Below are positions 18,087-25,681 of a stretch of 64,000 nt of DNA, one piece after another. How positions within the stretch are numbered: position 1 is the first letter of the stretch; each line of letters starts with the position of its first letter. The DNA lies in contig JAFDWQ010000003.1 of NCBI GenBank assembly GCA_018268395.1, positions 283,238 through 347,237 of the forward strand, written 5' to 3'. The position numbers and the translations under genes are program-made. A model generated the notes under the pieces. The model searched no databases. It was not told the DNA's origin and saw only the letters and a program-made list of their open reading frames with translations. Source of the DNA: Armatimonadota bacterium. GTDB taxonomy: Bacteria; Armatimonadota; Fimbriimonadia; Fimbriimonadales; Fimbriimonadaceae.

Positions 18087-19267
18087 AGTGGCTGAAGTCG
18101 TTCGATAACTCGCTGTTCGGTCAAACGTCGCCCGTGACGATGGGCGTCCTTCGGATGATCACCGGGTTCCTAGCCTTGTTGAACTTCCTGTTCCAAGCCG
18201 GGCAGTTCACGGACTGGTACACCGAGAAGGGTTACTATCCGGTCTGGCAGGCGCAAAAGTGGGCGGGCGGCGACGTCAATCTGAACCTCCTGTGGAACGT
18301 GACCGACGCCCGGGTCACCCTCGCCCTGTACGTCGTGCTTTGCGTTTCGGCCTTCACGACGATGCTCGGTCTGTGGACGCGAGTGTCAAGCATCCTCTTG
18401 TTCGTCCTCACGGTGACGTTCCACCACCGCTGCCCGGACATCCTGAACAGCGGGGACACCCTCCTTCGCCAAATGTGCTTCTTCGTCATGATCGCGCCGA
18501 GCGGAGCGGCGTGCTCGCTCGACCGCCTGACCGCCCTTTGGAAGGGCAAAGCCCCGCTCGTGCCTCCCCTCGTCTCGATCTGGCCGCAGAGGTTGTGGCA
18601 GTACCAAGTGACCATCGTGTACTTCACGACCGTCTGGCACAAGTGGACAGGATCGCACTGGCGCGACGGGACGGCGACGTGGTTCGTGCCTCAATTGCGC
18701 GAGTTCGAGCGCTTTCCGGTCCCTGCCTTCTTCGACCATCAGCCGATGGTCGCGGTCACGACCTACGTCACGCTCGTCATCGAGCTCGGCATCGCGTTCC
18801 TCGCTTACAGCAAGCCGTTGAGGAAGTACGTTCTGATCGGGGGCCTGATCCTCCACGCCGGAATCGAATACCGCTTCAACATCCCCCTGTTCGCGTTCGT
18901 CATGACCAGCACGTACCTCTCGTTCTACTACGGAGACGAAGTCACGGTTTGGGCCAAGCGGCTGGGCCAAAACCTGCGGCGCTTGCGGGTGAAAGTCCTG
19001 ACGCCCCAAGGCACGTCTCTCGACCCCGCAAAGGGTCAGGCCCTTGTGTCCATGGACGCGTTCGGTCTCGTCGACTTCGAGCCCGGCGACTCGACCGGGT
19101 GGAAGGCGGTCGGCCCGGGCGGACACGAACGCGACCCTTATTCCTCGGTCCTCAAGACCGCTCCAGCAGCCTGGCCGCTCGCCCTTGTGCCCCAAGCCTG
19201 GAAGCGGCTGATGGACGGAAGCCTGACGAAGGCCGCGAAAACAGAAGCGCCTCACGTACAATCCTAG
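18083..19267 (+). CDS. HTTM (vitamin K-dependent gamma-carboxylase-like) membrane protein
   Basis: A 394-residue polytopic membrane protein. The HTTM pattern is visible: SPVTMGVLRMITGFLALLNF, then FTDWYTEKGYYPV, TFHHRCPDILNSGDTLLRQM (conserved HxxP-N-GD), and VYFTTVWHKWTGSHWRDGTA. The last third is a hydrophilic tail without recognised domain. Human GGCX carries this domain, but bacterial relatives are mostly of unknown activity. ATG 18083 overlaps the stop of the upstream gene by ATGA. A longer frame starting at 17885 is antisense-free but lies inside the previous gene. Confidence 0.88.
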   Translation: MKWLKSFDNSLFGQTSPVTMGVLRMITGFLALLNFLFQAGQFTDWYTEKGYYPVWQAQKWAGGDVNLNLLWNVTDARVTLALYVVLCVSAFTTMLGLWTRVSSILLFVLTVTFHHRCPDILNSGDTLLRQMCFFVMIAPSGAACSLDRLTALWKGKAPLVPPLVSIWPQRLWQYQVTIVYFTTVWHKWTGSHWRDGTATWFVPQLREFERFPVPAFFDHQPMVAVTTYVTLVIELGIAFLAYSKPLRKYVLIGGLILHAGIEYRFNIPLFAFVMTSTYLSFYYGDEVTVWAKRLGQNLRRLRVKVLTPQGTSLDPAKGQALVSMDAFGLVDFEPGDSTGWKAVGPGGHERDPYSSVLKTAPAAWPLALVPQAWKRLMDGSLTKAAKTEAPHVQS

Positions 19268-19270
19268 GGC

Positions 19271-20182
19271 GTGCGGTACCGCCTGAAGGACATTTTTCCC
19301 GGACGCCGGCCTCAAGCGCCCGTCCTTGAGATCAGCCGGGACACCTATCTTTCGGTCCTGGCGGCCACTGCCGTCCTTCCACCGCTCGACCGCATCGTCC
19401 ACAAAGACGGGCAAGACGGAGCGGTCCGCGGCCTGGGGGTGCCCCTTCGCGAGGGGGCGACAAAAGACGATTTGTCGTCTCCTTTGGAGCGCGGCGTCTA
19501 TGCCTTGTCGACGATCGACCAGAAGACGGTCTTGAAACTGCGCGTCGTGTCGAAAGAGGAAGCCGGCTTCGATCCGGAAGCTGTCGCCGAAAACGCCTCT
19601 CGGCTGGGAATCGCGGAGGAGACCGCCGCAAAGATCCGCGCCACTTGGTCCCTGCTCCAAGTGACGGTCGAATCCTATGACCCGCGCACCTATCCGGCCC
19701 TCGACTTTTTCCTTCAGGTCGCGGCGCGTGCCGCACTGTTGACGCAGGGCGTCGTCGCCGATCCGCTCGCCCACCGGTACCTCGATCCTGCGACGTTTCC
19801 GACCGCGACCGGACCGGACCGACCGTTCCACGTCACGGACCATGTGTCCATCGGCTCCCGCCGAAAGGACGCGGGCACCTCCGTCTACACTCAAGGCCTT
19901 CTAAAATTCTCGAGGCCCGAGATCGAAATCACCGGATTGTCCGATGCGAGCGTCGGGACGGCGGCGTTGTTCTTGACGTCGCTCGCTTCGACGGTCATGG
20001 AAGGGAAGTCCTTGGATCCGGGCGACCGGTTGATCGATTCGGAAGAAGGACTTCAGGTCGCGGTAGGCGGGCTCGACCGGGGACAATGGGACGGAGTCCC
20101 TTGCCTCGAACTGATCCCGGTGCGGACAGGCGGGCTGGGTGCGGCCCTGGACAAGTGGAGATCGGACCATGTCACGGACTGA
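19271..20182 (+). CDS. hypothetical protein
   Basis: 303 residues from GTG 19271, beginning 3 nt after the HTTM gene, and its end overlaps the GAF gene by 14 nt. It therefore sits inside an apparent four-gene operon (17436-20627). No signal peptide or membrane span. Mixed alpha/beta composition with no motif I recognise (VLEISRDTYLSVLAATAVLPPL, TGLSDASVGTAALFLTSLAS). Possibly specific to this lineage. Confidence 0.75.
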   Translation: MRYRLKDIFPGRRPQAPVLEISRDTYLSVLAATAVLPPLDRIVHKDGQDGAVRGLGVPLREGATKDDLSSPLERGVYALSTIDQKTVLKLRVVSKEEAGFDPEAVAENASRLGIAEETAAKIRATWSLLQVTVESYDPRTYPALDFFLQVAARAALLTQGVVADPLAHRYLDPATFPTATGPDRPFHVTDHVSIGSRRKDAGTSVYTQGLLKFSRPEIEITGLSDASVGTAALFLTSLASTVMEGKSLDPGDRLIDSEEGLQVAVGGLDRGQWDGVPCLELIPVRTGGLGAALDKWRSDHVTD

Positions 20183-20627
20183 ATTCACAGACATCTTAGA
20201 GCGACTCGCGAGCACTTCCGACGCCGGTTTCGCGTTGCGCGAAAGGGCGATGCGGGAACTGGACCGGCTCGACGGCTACGACTGGTCCGGGATCTACTTG
20301 TTAGAACCTTCGGACCATGGACCCGGCGAGCTCGTGCTCGACGCCTATGTGGGCGCGCCGACCGACCACGTCCGTATCCCTGTCGGCCGAGGGGTGTGCG
20401 GGACGGCCGTGGCGACGGGGAAAGACCAGGTCGTCGACGATGTCTCCGCCTTGGACAACTATTTGTCCTGTTCGGTCTCCACCCGTTCGGAGATCGTCGT
20501 CCTGATCCGCAAAGGCCCCGAAGTCCTCGGCCAGATCGACGTCGACAGTCATCAGAAGGCCCGCTTCGGGCCCCAGGACGAAGCGTTCTTACGGGACCTG
20601 GCCGCGCTGCTCGCCGACCGCTGGTGA
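20169..20627 (+). CDS. GAF domain protein, fRMsr-like (free methionine-R-sulfoxide reductase)
   Basis: A 152-residue single GAF domain. It matches the fRMsr architecture: WSGIYLLEP, then IPVGRGVCGTAVATG (one Cys), then YLSCSVSTRSEIVVLI (second Cys), and a C-terminal GQIDVDSHQKARFGPQDEAF. In fRMsr, cysteines at these two positions reduce free methionine-(R)-sulfoxide with thioredoxin. A third family Cys between them is absent here (DQVVDDVSALDN), as in some homologues. ATG 20169 lies inside the end of the preceding gene. Confidence 0.85.
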   Translation: MSRTEFTDILERLASTSDAGFALRERAMRELDRLDGYDWSGIYLLEPSDHGPGELVLDAYVGAPTDHVRIPVGRGVCGTAVATGKDQVVDDVSALDNYLSCSVSTRSEIVVLIRKGPEVLGQIDVDSHQKARFGPQDEAFLRDLAALLADRW

Positions 20628-20822
20628 CGGAGTCGGGTCCTGACGCAAATCGGTCGCACGGGAGGCAAGGAGTTTTTCCCGGTGGTCGTTGAAGGTGCAG
20701 ATCGCTCTGAGGCCGTACACGTTCGCGACGTCGACGGCCTGGTCCCACCGTCGAGGGTTCAGCTTGCGGTCCCGGCAGGACTCCGACCCGTGGTCGTATC
20801 GCGGACAATCTTGGCAGTCCAT
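20589..20822 (-). CDS. small Cys-motif protein of unknown function
   Basis: 77 residues from ATG 20822, with AAGGACGAG just upstream. The N-terminus MDCQDCPRYDHGSESCRDRK contains CxxC plus a third Cys, suggesting a metal or redox site. DVANVYGLRAICTFNDHREK follows, and this reads like a conserved core. The C-terminus overlaps the GAF gene end by 39 nt (convergent) and is unordered. I recognise no family. The overlap and short length leave doubt, but composition and Shine-Dalgarno favour a real gene. Confidence 0.5.
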   Translation of the reverse strand: MDCQDCPRYDHGSESCRDRKLNPRRWDQAVDVANVYGLRAICTFNDHREKLLASRATDLRQDPTPSPAVGEQRGQVP

Positions 20823-20840
20823 ACTCGTCCTTGTAGACAG

Positions 20841-22079
20841 ATGATCCCAGTATTCCTTGCCGCTACCGTCTCCGTACAGTCGTCCCCGGCCAAGGTCACG
20901 TTTCAAGACGGCGCTTTTCTCGTATCGGGAGCGCTGGGAAGCGAAATCGTCGCGATCCAAAGGCCAGCGGAAGGGTCCGGTCCCGTGGACCGGAAGTTAG
21001 GCCGGTTCCGGACGACGGTCTCGGGCAAGACCGTGACGTTCGATTCCAAGGGATTGACGGTGACGCAGAAGAAGGCGGTGACGTCCCGTCTCAAGGCCGT
21101 CCCTACGAGCGGAAAAGTCGCGACGAAGGAGTCCAACGCCGAACTGATGCGGCTGGTCGCGGAAGGCAAACGTCGACTCGAAGTGAGCGCCCTTTCCGGA
21201 TGGGAGTTGGTGGGGACCGACCTGTACCTGTTGCTCCGATGGGACGACGTCCAGAAGAAGCCTTGGTTCGAGGCCCTGATGGTCATGGACTTGTCGAAGC
21301 CCGCCCCGGAGGCGCGATTGGTCGGCAAGTTCTCGTGCCTTTCGTTCGGACAGGGTCCGGTCGACGACGTCCTGGTCTCGAAGGAAGGACACTTCCTGAT
21401 CGTCGGTAACGGTAGCGACGGACTCGTCCTGAGCCGCTTGTCCAAGGACGGCGCCCTTCACGACGACAAGCTGGGAGGCGCGGTTTCGAAAGCCCGGTTC
21501 TTGCCGGACGTCCGAACGGCCTGGGCGTTGACCTCGACGCCCTACGGCACCAACGTCGTCAGCTTCTTCGACACGGACAATCCGGTCTTGCACACGGTGT
21601 CCGAGTTCCGGGGAAAGATGAAGAACATCCTCGAACCGGCTTACGCCGTGTTCGAGTCGGGAACGGGCCTGTCGATGGTGAACATGGTTTCTGGCGCCGT
21701 GCGGAGCATGCCGAAAGACAGCGACCAACAGCAGACCGCGAACGGGCTCTTGGTCTGGTCGCCAGCGTCCAAGCCGACCCATGCCGAACTGCTCGACGGC
21801 AGCTTCCGGAAACTGACCGAATGGAACGGCACGACCGAGCCGGCGGTCGCTCCGAACGCCGGAGCGCCTTCCAAGTCAGGGCCGGCGTCGGCTACCGTCC
21901 GGGCGGGCGCACCGAAACCTCCGACCCCCAAGGCCGGCGTCACGAAGCCGGCTGCCAAAAGCTCAACGAAGAAACCGCCGACGAAACAGCCGTCGGCGAA
22001 GCCTGCCGTGAAGAAGCCAGGAAAGGTGAAGACGAGACCGAAGATCGAGGTCCGTTCCCACCCTAGCGGCCGGGGCTGA
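20841..22079 (+). CDS. hypothetical exported protein with Lys/Pro/Ala-rich tail
   Basis: 412 residues from ATG 20841. A short hydrophobic start (MIPVFLAATVSVQSS) may be a signal sequence. A beta-rich region of about 310 residues, with repeats resembling propeller blades (GWELVGTDLYLLLRWD, VLVSKEGHFLIVGNGSDG), is followed by a low-complexity tail of Pro, Lys, Ala and Thr (about residues 350-412). Function unknown. Its TGA overlaps the ATG of the lpxB homologue (TGATG), so the two are coupled. Confidence 0.75.
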   Translation: MIPVFLAATVSVQSSPAKVTFQDGAFLVSGALGSEIVAIQRPAEGSGPVDRKLGRFRTTVSGKTVTFDSKGLTVTQKKAVTSRLKAVPTSGKVATKESNAELMRLVAEGKRRLEVSALSGWELVGTDLYLLLRWDDVQKKPWFEALMVMDLSKPAPEARLVGKFSCLSFGQGPVDDVLVSKEGHFLIVGNGSDGLVLSRLSKDGALHDDKLGGAVSKARFLPDVRTAWALTSTPYGTNVVSFFDTDNPVLHTVSEFRGKMKNILEPAYAVFESGTGLSMVNMVSGAVRSMPKDSDQQQTANGLLVWSPASKPTHAELLDGSFRKLTEWNGTTEPAVAPNAGAPSKSGPASATVRAGAPKPPTPKAGVTKPAAKSSTKKPPTKQPSAKPAVKKPGKVKTRPKIEVRSHPSGRG

Positions 22080-23398
22080 TGCGCGTTTTCTTCTCGGCCG
22101 GGGAGGCGAGCGGCGACGCCTACGGGGCGGCGATCGTCCTGGCCATGACGGAGCTCGGGGCCTTCAGCGACAGGGCCCTTGCGCACGGGCTGGTCGGGTA
22201 TGCGACGGGTCTGTCCGAGAAGGACGGTGACGTCAAGTCGGCCGCCGAATGGATTTCCGGCCTTTATTCGAACGACCCTGCCGTTGGGTTCCTCTCTCGG
22301 GTCGGTTCCGGAAGCCTTAGCCTTGCAGACCTCGAGGCCGAGGTCACAGCCGACATCGGATCGGGACTCATCGACCGTCATCGGCTCCTTTCCGAAACCG
22401 TGTTCGCGATCGGTGGACGCCGGCTTCGGGAAGCGGGAGCGGCGATCGTCGAAGACAGTTCGCAGTGGGGCGCGGTCGGCATCACCGAATCTCTCAAGGT
22501 CGTGCCCAAGGTGCTTTGGGGGTATGACGAGGCCAAGAGGAGGTTGACACGGCACGATCCAGGGCTGTTCGTGCCGATCGATTTCGGTTACGTCAACATC
22601 AAGCTCGCCCGTCGGGCGAAAGCCGCCGGTTGGAAAGTGCTGTACTTCGTTCCACCGGGCAGTTGGCGTCGGGACAAGCAGGGTGCAGACTTACCTTCCG
22701 TGACCGACGCGATCGTGACGCCCTTCCCCTGGAGCGCGGACATCTTGAGAGGCATGGGCGCAGACGCGCGGTTCTACGGCCACCCGCTCAAGGCGATGGT
22801 CGCCAGCGTTCCGGACGTCGAGGAGCGGTCGGGACTGACGCTGTTACCTGGCAGCCGGAACCATGAGATCAAGCACAACCTTCCCTTGATGGCGGCCGTC
22901 GCGAAACAGGTCGAGGGGCCTCTCCGTATCGGCGTCGCGCCGAATCTGAGGACAGAAGACGTCGAGCGGCGCTGGAAGGGCTTGGAAGGCCCTCCTGCAG
23001 AATTCGTGAAGGACGGGAGGGCCGCATTGAAGGCGAGCCGGGCGGCGGTCGTCTGTAGCGGTACGGCCACTCTTGAAGCGGCGCTGTGCCGATGCCCGAT
23101 GGTCATCGTCTACCGGGTCTCGAAGTTGATCGAGATCGAGGCCAGGATCCGGAAACCGAAATTCGGCTTCATCGGCCTCCCCAACATCGTTTTGGACCGC
23201 GCCGTGGTCCCCGAACTGATCCAGCACGACGCCACGGTCGGTGCCGTCCTTTCGCACGTGTCGGCCTTGTCCGTCGACGGGACGGCTCGAAGTCTTCAAC
23301 TCGAAGCCTTCGAGGAAATCGACGCCGCATGCGGCCCGACGGACTGCTTCGAGCAGACGGCCCGGCTCGCCATCGAACTCTCAGGCGGCCTGCCTTAG
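22079..23398 (+). CDS. lpxB: lipid-A-disaccharide synthase-like glycosyltransferase with internal insertion
   Basis: A 439-residue GT-B enzyme of the LpxB (GT19) family, about 60 residues longer than usual. Canonical parts are FFSAGEASGDAYGA at the N-terminus, GGRRLREAGAAIVED near residue 112, YFVPPGSWRRDK (LpxB has SPSVWAW), FYGHPLKAM, LTLLPGSRNHEIKHNLP and CSGTATLEAALCRCPMVIVYR. About 80 extra residues (roughly 30-110) separate the first strand from the GG-RL motif. LpxB condenses UDP-diacylglucosamine and lipid X at the inner membrane. No other lpx gene is nearby, so a related glycolipid is possible. Confidence 0.85.
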   Translation: MRVFFSAGEASGDAYGAAIVLAMTELGAFSDRALAHGLVGYATGLSEKDGDVKSAAEWISGLYSNDPAVGFLSRVGSGSLSLADLEAEVTADIGSGLIDRHRLLSETVFAIGGRRLREAGAAIVEDSSQWGAVGITESLKVVPKVLWGYDEAKRRLTRHDPGLFVPIDFGYVNIKLARRAKAAGWKVLYFVPPGSWRRDKQGADLPSVTDAIVTPFPWSADILRGMGADARFYGHPLKAMVASVPDVEERSGLTLLPGSRNHEIKHNLPLMAAVAKQVEGPLRIGVAPNLRTEDVERRWKGLEGPPAEFVKDGRAALKASRAAVVCSGTATLEAALCRCPMVIVYRVSKLIEIEARIRKPKFGFIGLPNIVLDRAVVPELIQHDATVGAVLSHVSALSVDGTARSLQLEAFEEIDAACGPTDCFEQTARLAIELSGGLP

Positions 23399-23648
23399 GG
23401 CGTGGTCCCAGCCCAGGGAACGGTCGGGCGGATCAGCGTGTTCGAATAAACAGATCCTCATCAGCGAGACGACCGGCCAATGAAAGGCCGCAGCGATCTC
23501 GACGGACCAGGCGAAGAACGAAAGAGTTAAAGCGAGACGCGCCGGATCAGACGAAAGGACGATTCGGCCTCTTTTTTTCTCCAAGGTACGGCCCGATGGG
23601 ACGAGCGGCCCGCCAGACCTCTAGATTCCTGAAAGGGAACCAATGATA
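23399..23648. other. intergenic region upstream of the structured leader
   Basis: No convincing gene. A 67-codon minus-strand frame (23381-23584) overlaps the lpxB end and has no Shine-Dalgarno or family. TAGATT at 23622-23627 could be a -10 for the leader RNA downstream. A run of Ts at 23570-23578 follows no stem. Confidence 0.4.
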
Positions 23649-23765
23649 GGGACAGGCGAACCTTCGGAAGCAAGTCGCGACCGGCGACCCAAAGCTCGAA
23701 GGAAGCTGCAACGAATAACAGTCGCTGCGTCGGATCTGTCCTCTCCGTCTGACGCGGCGCTTTTT
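23649..23765 (+). ncRNA. candidate riboswitch-like leader with intrinsic terminator
   Basis: Three helices can form. P1 pairs GGGACAG 23649-23655 with 23736-23742. P2 pairs CCUUCG 23661-23666 with CGAAGG 23697-23702, enclosing a GUCGC/GCGAC hairpin at 23674-23688. P3 pairs 23708-23714 with 23722-23728, with one mismatch. A competing 12-bp stem (23723-23734 with 23748-23759, including two G-U pairs) is followed by C then UUUUU (23761-23765), a textbook terminator. The terminator's 5' arm overlaps the P3 3' strand, and the P1 3' strand lies in the terminator loop, so the two folds exclude each other. Short words (GGCGAACC, CCCAAAGC) recall c-di-GMP-I aptamers, but the GNRA hairpin is absent; class unassigned. 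Confidence 0.55.
23723..23765 (+). terminator. intrinsic terminator in the leader of the YbjQ-like gene
   Basis: A 12-bp GC-rich stem with a 13-nt loop, directly followed by CUUUUU. It lies 60 nt before a start codon and over 320 nt after the previous stop, so it fits attenuation better than end-of-operon termination. Confidence 0.75.
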
Positions 23766-23813
23766 ATGTGTCAGCCCCCACATTGCGACGGCCCAGGCCG
23801 TCGGAGCCCCGTG

Positions 23814-23819
23814 TAGAAT
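23814..23819 (+). promoter_or_regulatory. -10-like hexamer for the YbjQ-like gene
   Basis: TAGAAT, 6 nt before ATG 23826 and downstream of the terminator. It could give a leaderless transcript independent of the structured leader. Confidence 0.45.
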
Positions 23820-23825
23820 CCGGCC

Positions 23826-24968
23826 ATGCCTGTCATGACGGGACTCTCCGGAAACGAAATGTACTGCCTCCACAAGAAGGGGATGTCCCCGGGAGAGCTC
23901 GTCATCGGGAACAGCGTTTACAGCCTGGGTGTGATCGGCGGAATCGGAGCTGGACTCAAGACCTTGGCGGGGGGAGAGGTCGAACAGATCACCCATTTGA
24001 TCCATGACGGTCGCAAGGCCGCCTTAGACCGGATGACGGCATGGAGCGACCTACGCGGCGCGGTCGGGATCACAGGCGTGTCGAGCGAACTCGTCATGCA
24101 CAGCGGGAACATCGAGTTCCTTTCGATCGGCTCGGCCGTCCATCGGGACGGCTTCGAGGCGACGCACCTCGAGTTCACGTCGTGCGCCGACGGCCAAGAG
24201 CTGTACTGTCAACTCGACTGCGGTTTTAAGCCCGTTCATTTCGTGTTCGGCAACGTCGCTTACTCGATCGGAGTCGGCGGCGGGATCGGCGGAGCCTTGC
24301 GGAGCCTTGGCCGCGGCGAAGTGAAGGAGTACTCGGAGATCTTCAACGTCACTCGTCACTTGGCCCTGACGCGGATCATGGACGAAGCGAAGCAGGTCGG
24401 TGCCAACGCCGTCGTCGGGATCAATACGTCCATCTTTCCTTTCGGCGGAATGCAGGAGATGATCATGATCGGCACCGCGAGCCGTCACGACGGCCTTCCG
24501 CCGGAATACGACCAGAACCCGATCACGAGCGACCTTACGAACGAGGAGATGTGGAACATGATGCACATCGGCTGGATGCCGATGCAGCTCGTCCTCGGGG
24601 TTTCGGTGTACTCACTCGGCCTCGTCGGCGGTATCACGGCTGCGTTCAAGAGTCTCGGCCGGGGCGAAATCGAAGAGCTCACGAAGCTCATCTACGACGC
24701 TCGTGAAAACGCGCTTCAACACATCATGCGGGACGCGACCGCGTGCGGAGCCGACGACGTCGTGGGCATCAAGACGTACGTGTACGAACTGGGCGGCGGG
24801 ATGATCGAGTTCATGGCCATCGGCACGGCCGTCAAGAGGATGCCCGCCGCCAAGACGCTGAGCGAGCACCTGCCGCCGCAAGCCGTCATGCGCGACAAAG
24901 ACACCTTCTACAACCTCGCCGAAAAGTCGATCGGACGGAACCTCAACGAACCGTCCGGGGCACGATAG
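23826..24968 (+). CDS. triple-repeat YbjQ/UPF0145-like (heavy-metal-binding fold) protein
   Basis: 380 residues made of three repeats of about 125. Each opens with a degenerate NEMYCLHKKGMSPGEL-like segment, then GNSVYSLGVIGGIGAGLKTL, then a helix ending with A-G-A-x-x-V-V-G-I and a G-G-M-x-E-F/M strand (VVGINTSIFPFGGMQEMIMI; VVGIKTYVYELGGGMIEFMA). This is the YbjQ/DUF74 pattern, normally one domain of about 100 residues forming pentamers; a tandem triplicate is unusual. Function in the family is unsettled; metal binding has been suggested. Repeats 1 and 2 each have a Cys in the leading segment. A possible riboswitch precedes it. Confidence 0.8.
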   Translation: MPVMTGLSGNEMYCLHKKGMSPGELVIGNSVYSLGVIGGIGAGLKTLAGGEVEQITHLIHDGRKAALDRMTAWSDLRGAVGITGVSSELVMHSGNIEFLSIGSAVHRDGFEATHLEFTSCADGQELYCQLDCGFKPVHFVFGNVAYSIGVGGGIGGALRSLGRGEVKEYSEIFNVTRHLALTRIMDEAKQVGANAVVGINTSIFPFGGMQEMIMIGTASRHDGLPPEYDQNPITSDLTNEEMWNMMHIGWMPMQLVLGVSVYSLGLVGGITAAFKSLGRGEIEELTKLIYDARENALQHIMRDATACGADDVVGIKTYVYELGGGMIEFMAIGTAVKRMPAAKTLSEHLPPQAVMRDKDTFYNLAEKSIGRNLNEPSGAR

Positions 24969-24969
24969 G

Positions 24970-25524
24970 TCAGAAGTCGTCGACGACATGGACGCGGTCG
25001 GTCCGGAGGTTCATGACTTTCCGGACGAACAGGGCGGGGGCGTTGTCTTCGAACCAAGCGGCCGAACACCACGGATAGTCACGGGCTCGTTCGACGAGCC
25101 CGTGGCGCACGGGATTGTTGTGCACGTAAGACACGCGGGCGAGGTACGAAGACTCGAACGTCAGTCGTGTCCGCCAGCACCGGAACCAGACGGAACGCCC
25201 CCTGGCACCGTCGTGCCGGTTCAAAACCTCTGTCGACGTCGCCTGAAAGGCCGATTCGACGTCGTCTGGTTCTCGGCCGACATGCTCTCGCGCCGTAACG
25301 ATGAAGTGAACGTGGTTCGCGAAAAGAGCCCATGCCTGCAGGTTCCAACCCGTCTCGTCGGAGGCTGCGGCCAGGCTGTCTTGGAGGATCGCGAGCCGCT
25401 CTGGGCCCTGGAACAGAGGCTGCTTGTCCCGTACGGCGACCGTGACAAGACAAGCACCTTCTTGGGGCAAACGCTTCACGGGCTCGTGCTTCAAGAAGAC
25501 GTTCATGTGCGGGTTGTGAGGCAC
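24970..25524 (-). CDS. REP-associated tyrosine transposase (RAYT, Y1 family)
   Basis: A 184-residue Y1_Tnp single-strand transposase relative. The HUH-type motif appears as ANHVHFIVTA, and the catalytic Tyr lies in the helix ARVSYVHNNPVRHGLV. The C-terminal YPWCSAAWF (usually YPWSS) is typical of the standalone RAYT clade, which acts on dispersed REP palindromes rather than moving itself as an IS. No IS ends flank it. A GGGCCAG-type palindrome lies 66 nt upstream (25590-25608). The start may be GTG 25524 or the internal ATG six codons later. It converges on the YbjQ-like gene with a 1-nt gap. Confidence 0.9.
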   Translation of the reverse strand: MPHNPHMNVFLKHEPVKRLPQEGACLVTVAVRDKQPLFQGPERLAILQDSLAAASDETGWNLQAWALFANHVHFIVTAREHVGREPDDVESAFQATSTEVLNRHDGARGRSVWFRCWRTRLTFESSYLARVSYVHNNPVRHGLVERARDYPWCSAAWFEDNAPALFVRKVMNLRTDRVHVVDDF

Positions 25525-25589
25525 CTTACACGCAAAAAGTTCTCATGATCGGGAAGTCTGTGTCGTGAATTCGCATGAAATCGTTCAAA

Positions 25590-25608
25590 GGGCCAGTCGG
25601 TCTGGCCC
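25590..25608. repeat. palindrome near the RAYT gene
   Basis: GGGCCAG (25590-25596) and CTGGCCC (25602-25608) with a 5-nt loop. A candidate REP-type target of the adjacent RAYT; no second copy was identified in this window. Confidence 0.4.
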
Positions 25609-25670
25609 AGTGTCGCACCCTCCCGTTGGGCTCAGGTTAAGGCCGGACCGTCGTCCCACGCCGGCTCGGC

Positions 25671-25676
25671 CATAAT
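25671..25676 (+). promoter_or_regulatory. -10-like hexamer for the GNAT gene
   Basis: CATAAT, 5 nt before ATG 25682. Confidence 0.5.
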
Positions 25677-25681
25677 CCTCT

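Noticed and set aside
23381-23584. Minus-strand 67-codon frame with a hydrophobic stretch
   Set aside because: Overlaps the lpxB end, has no start signal or family, and starts within a T-run; a chance frame is more likely.
23649-23765. Firm assignment of the leader as a c-di-GMP-I (GEMM) riboswitch
   Set aside because: Only short words match; the GNRA-capped hairpin and the receptor region are not present.
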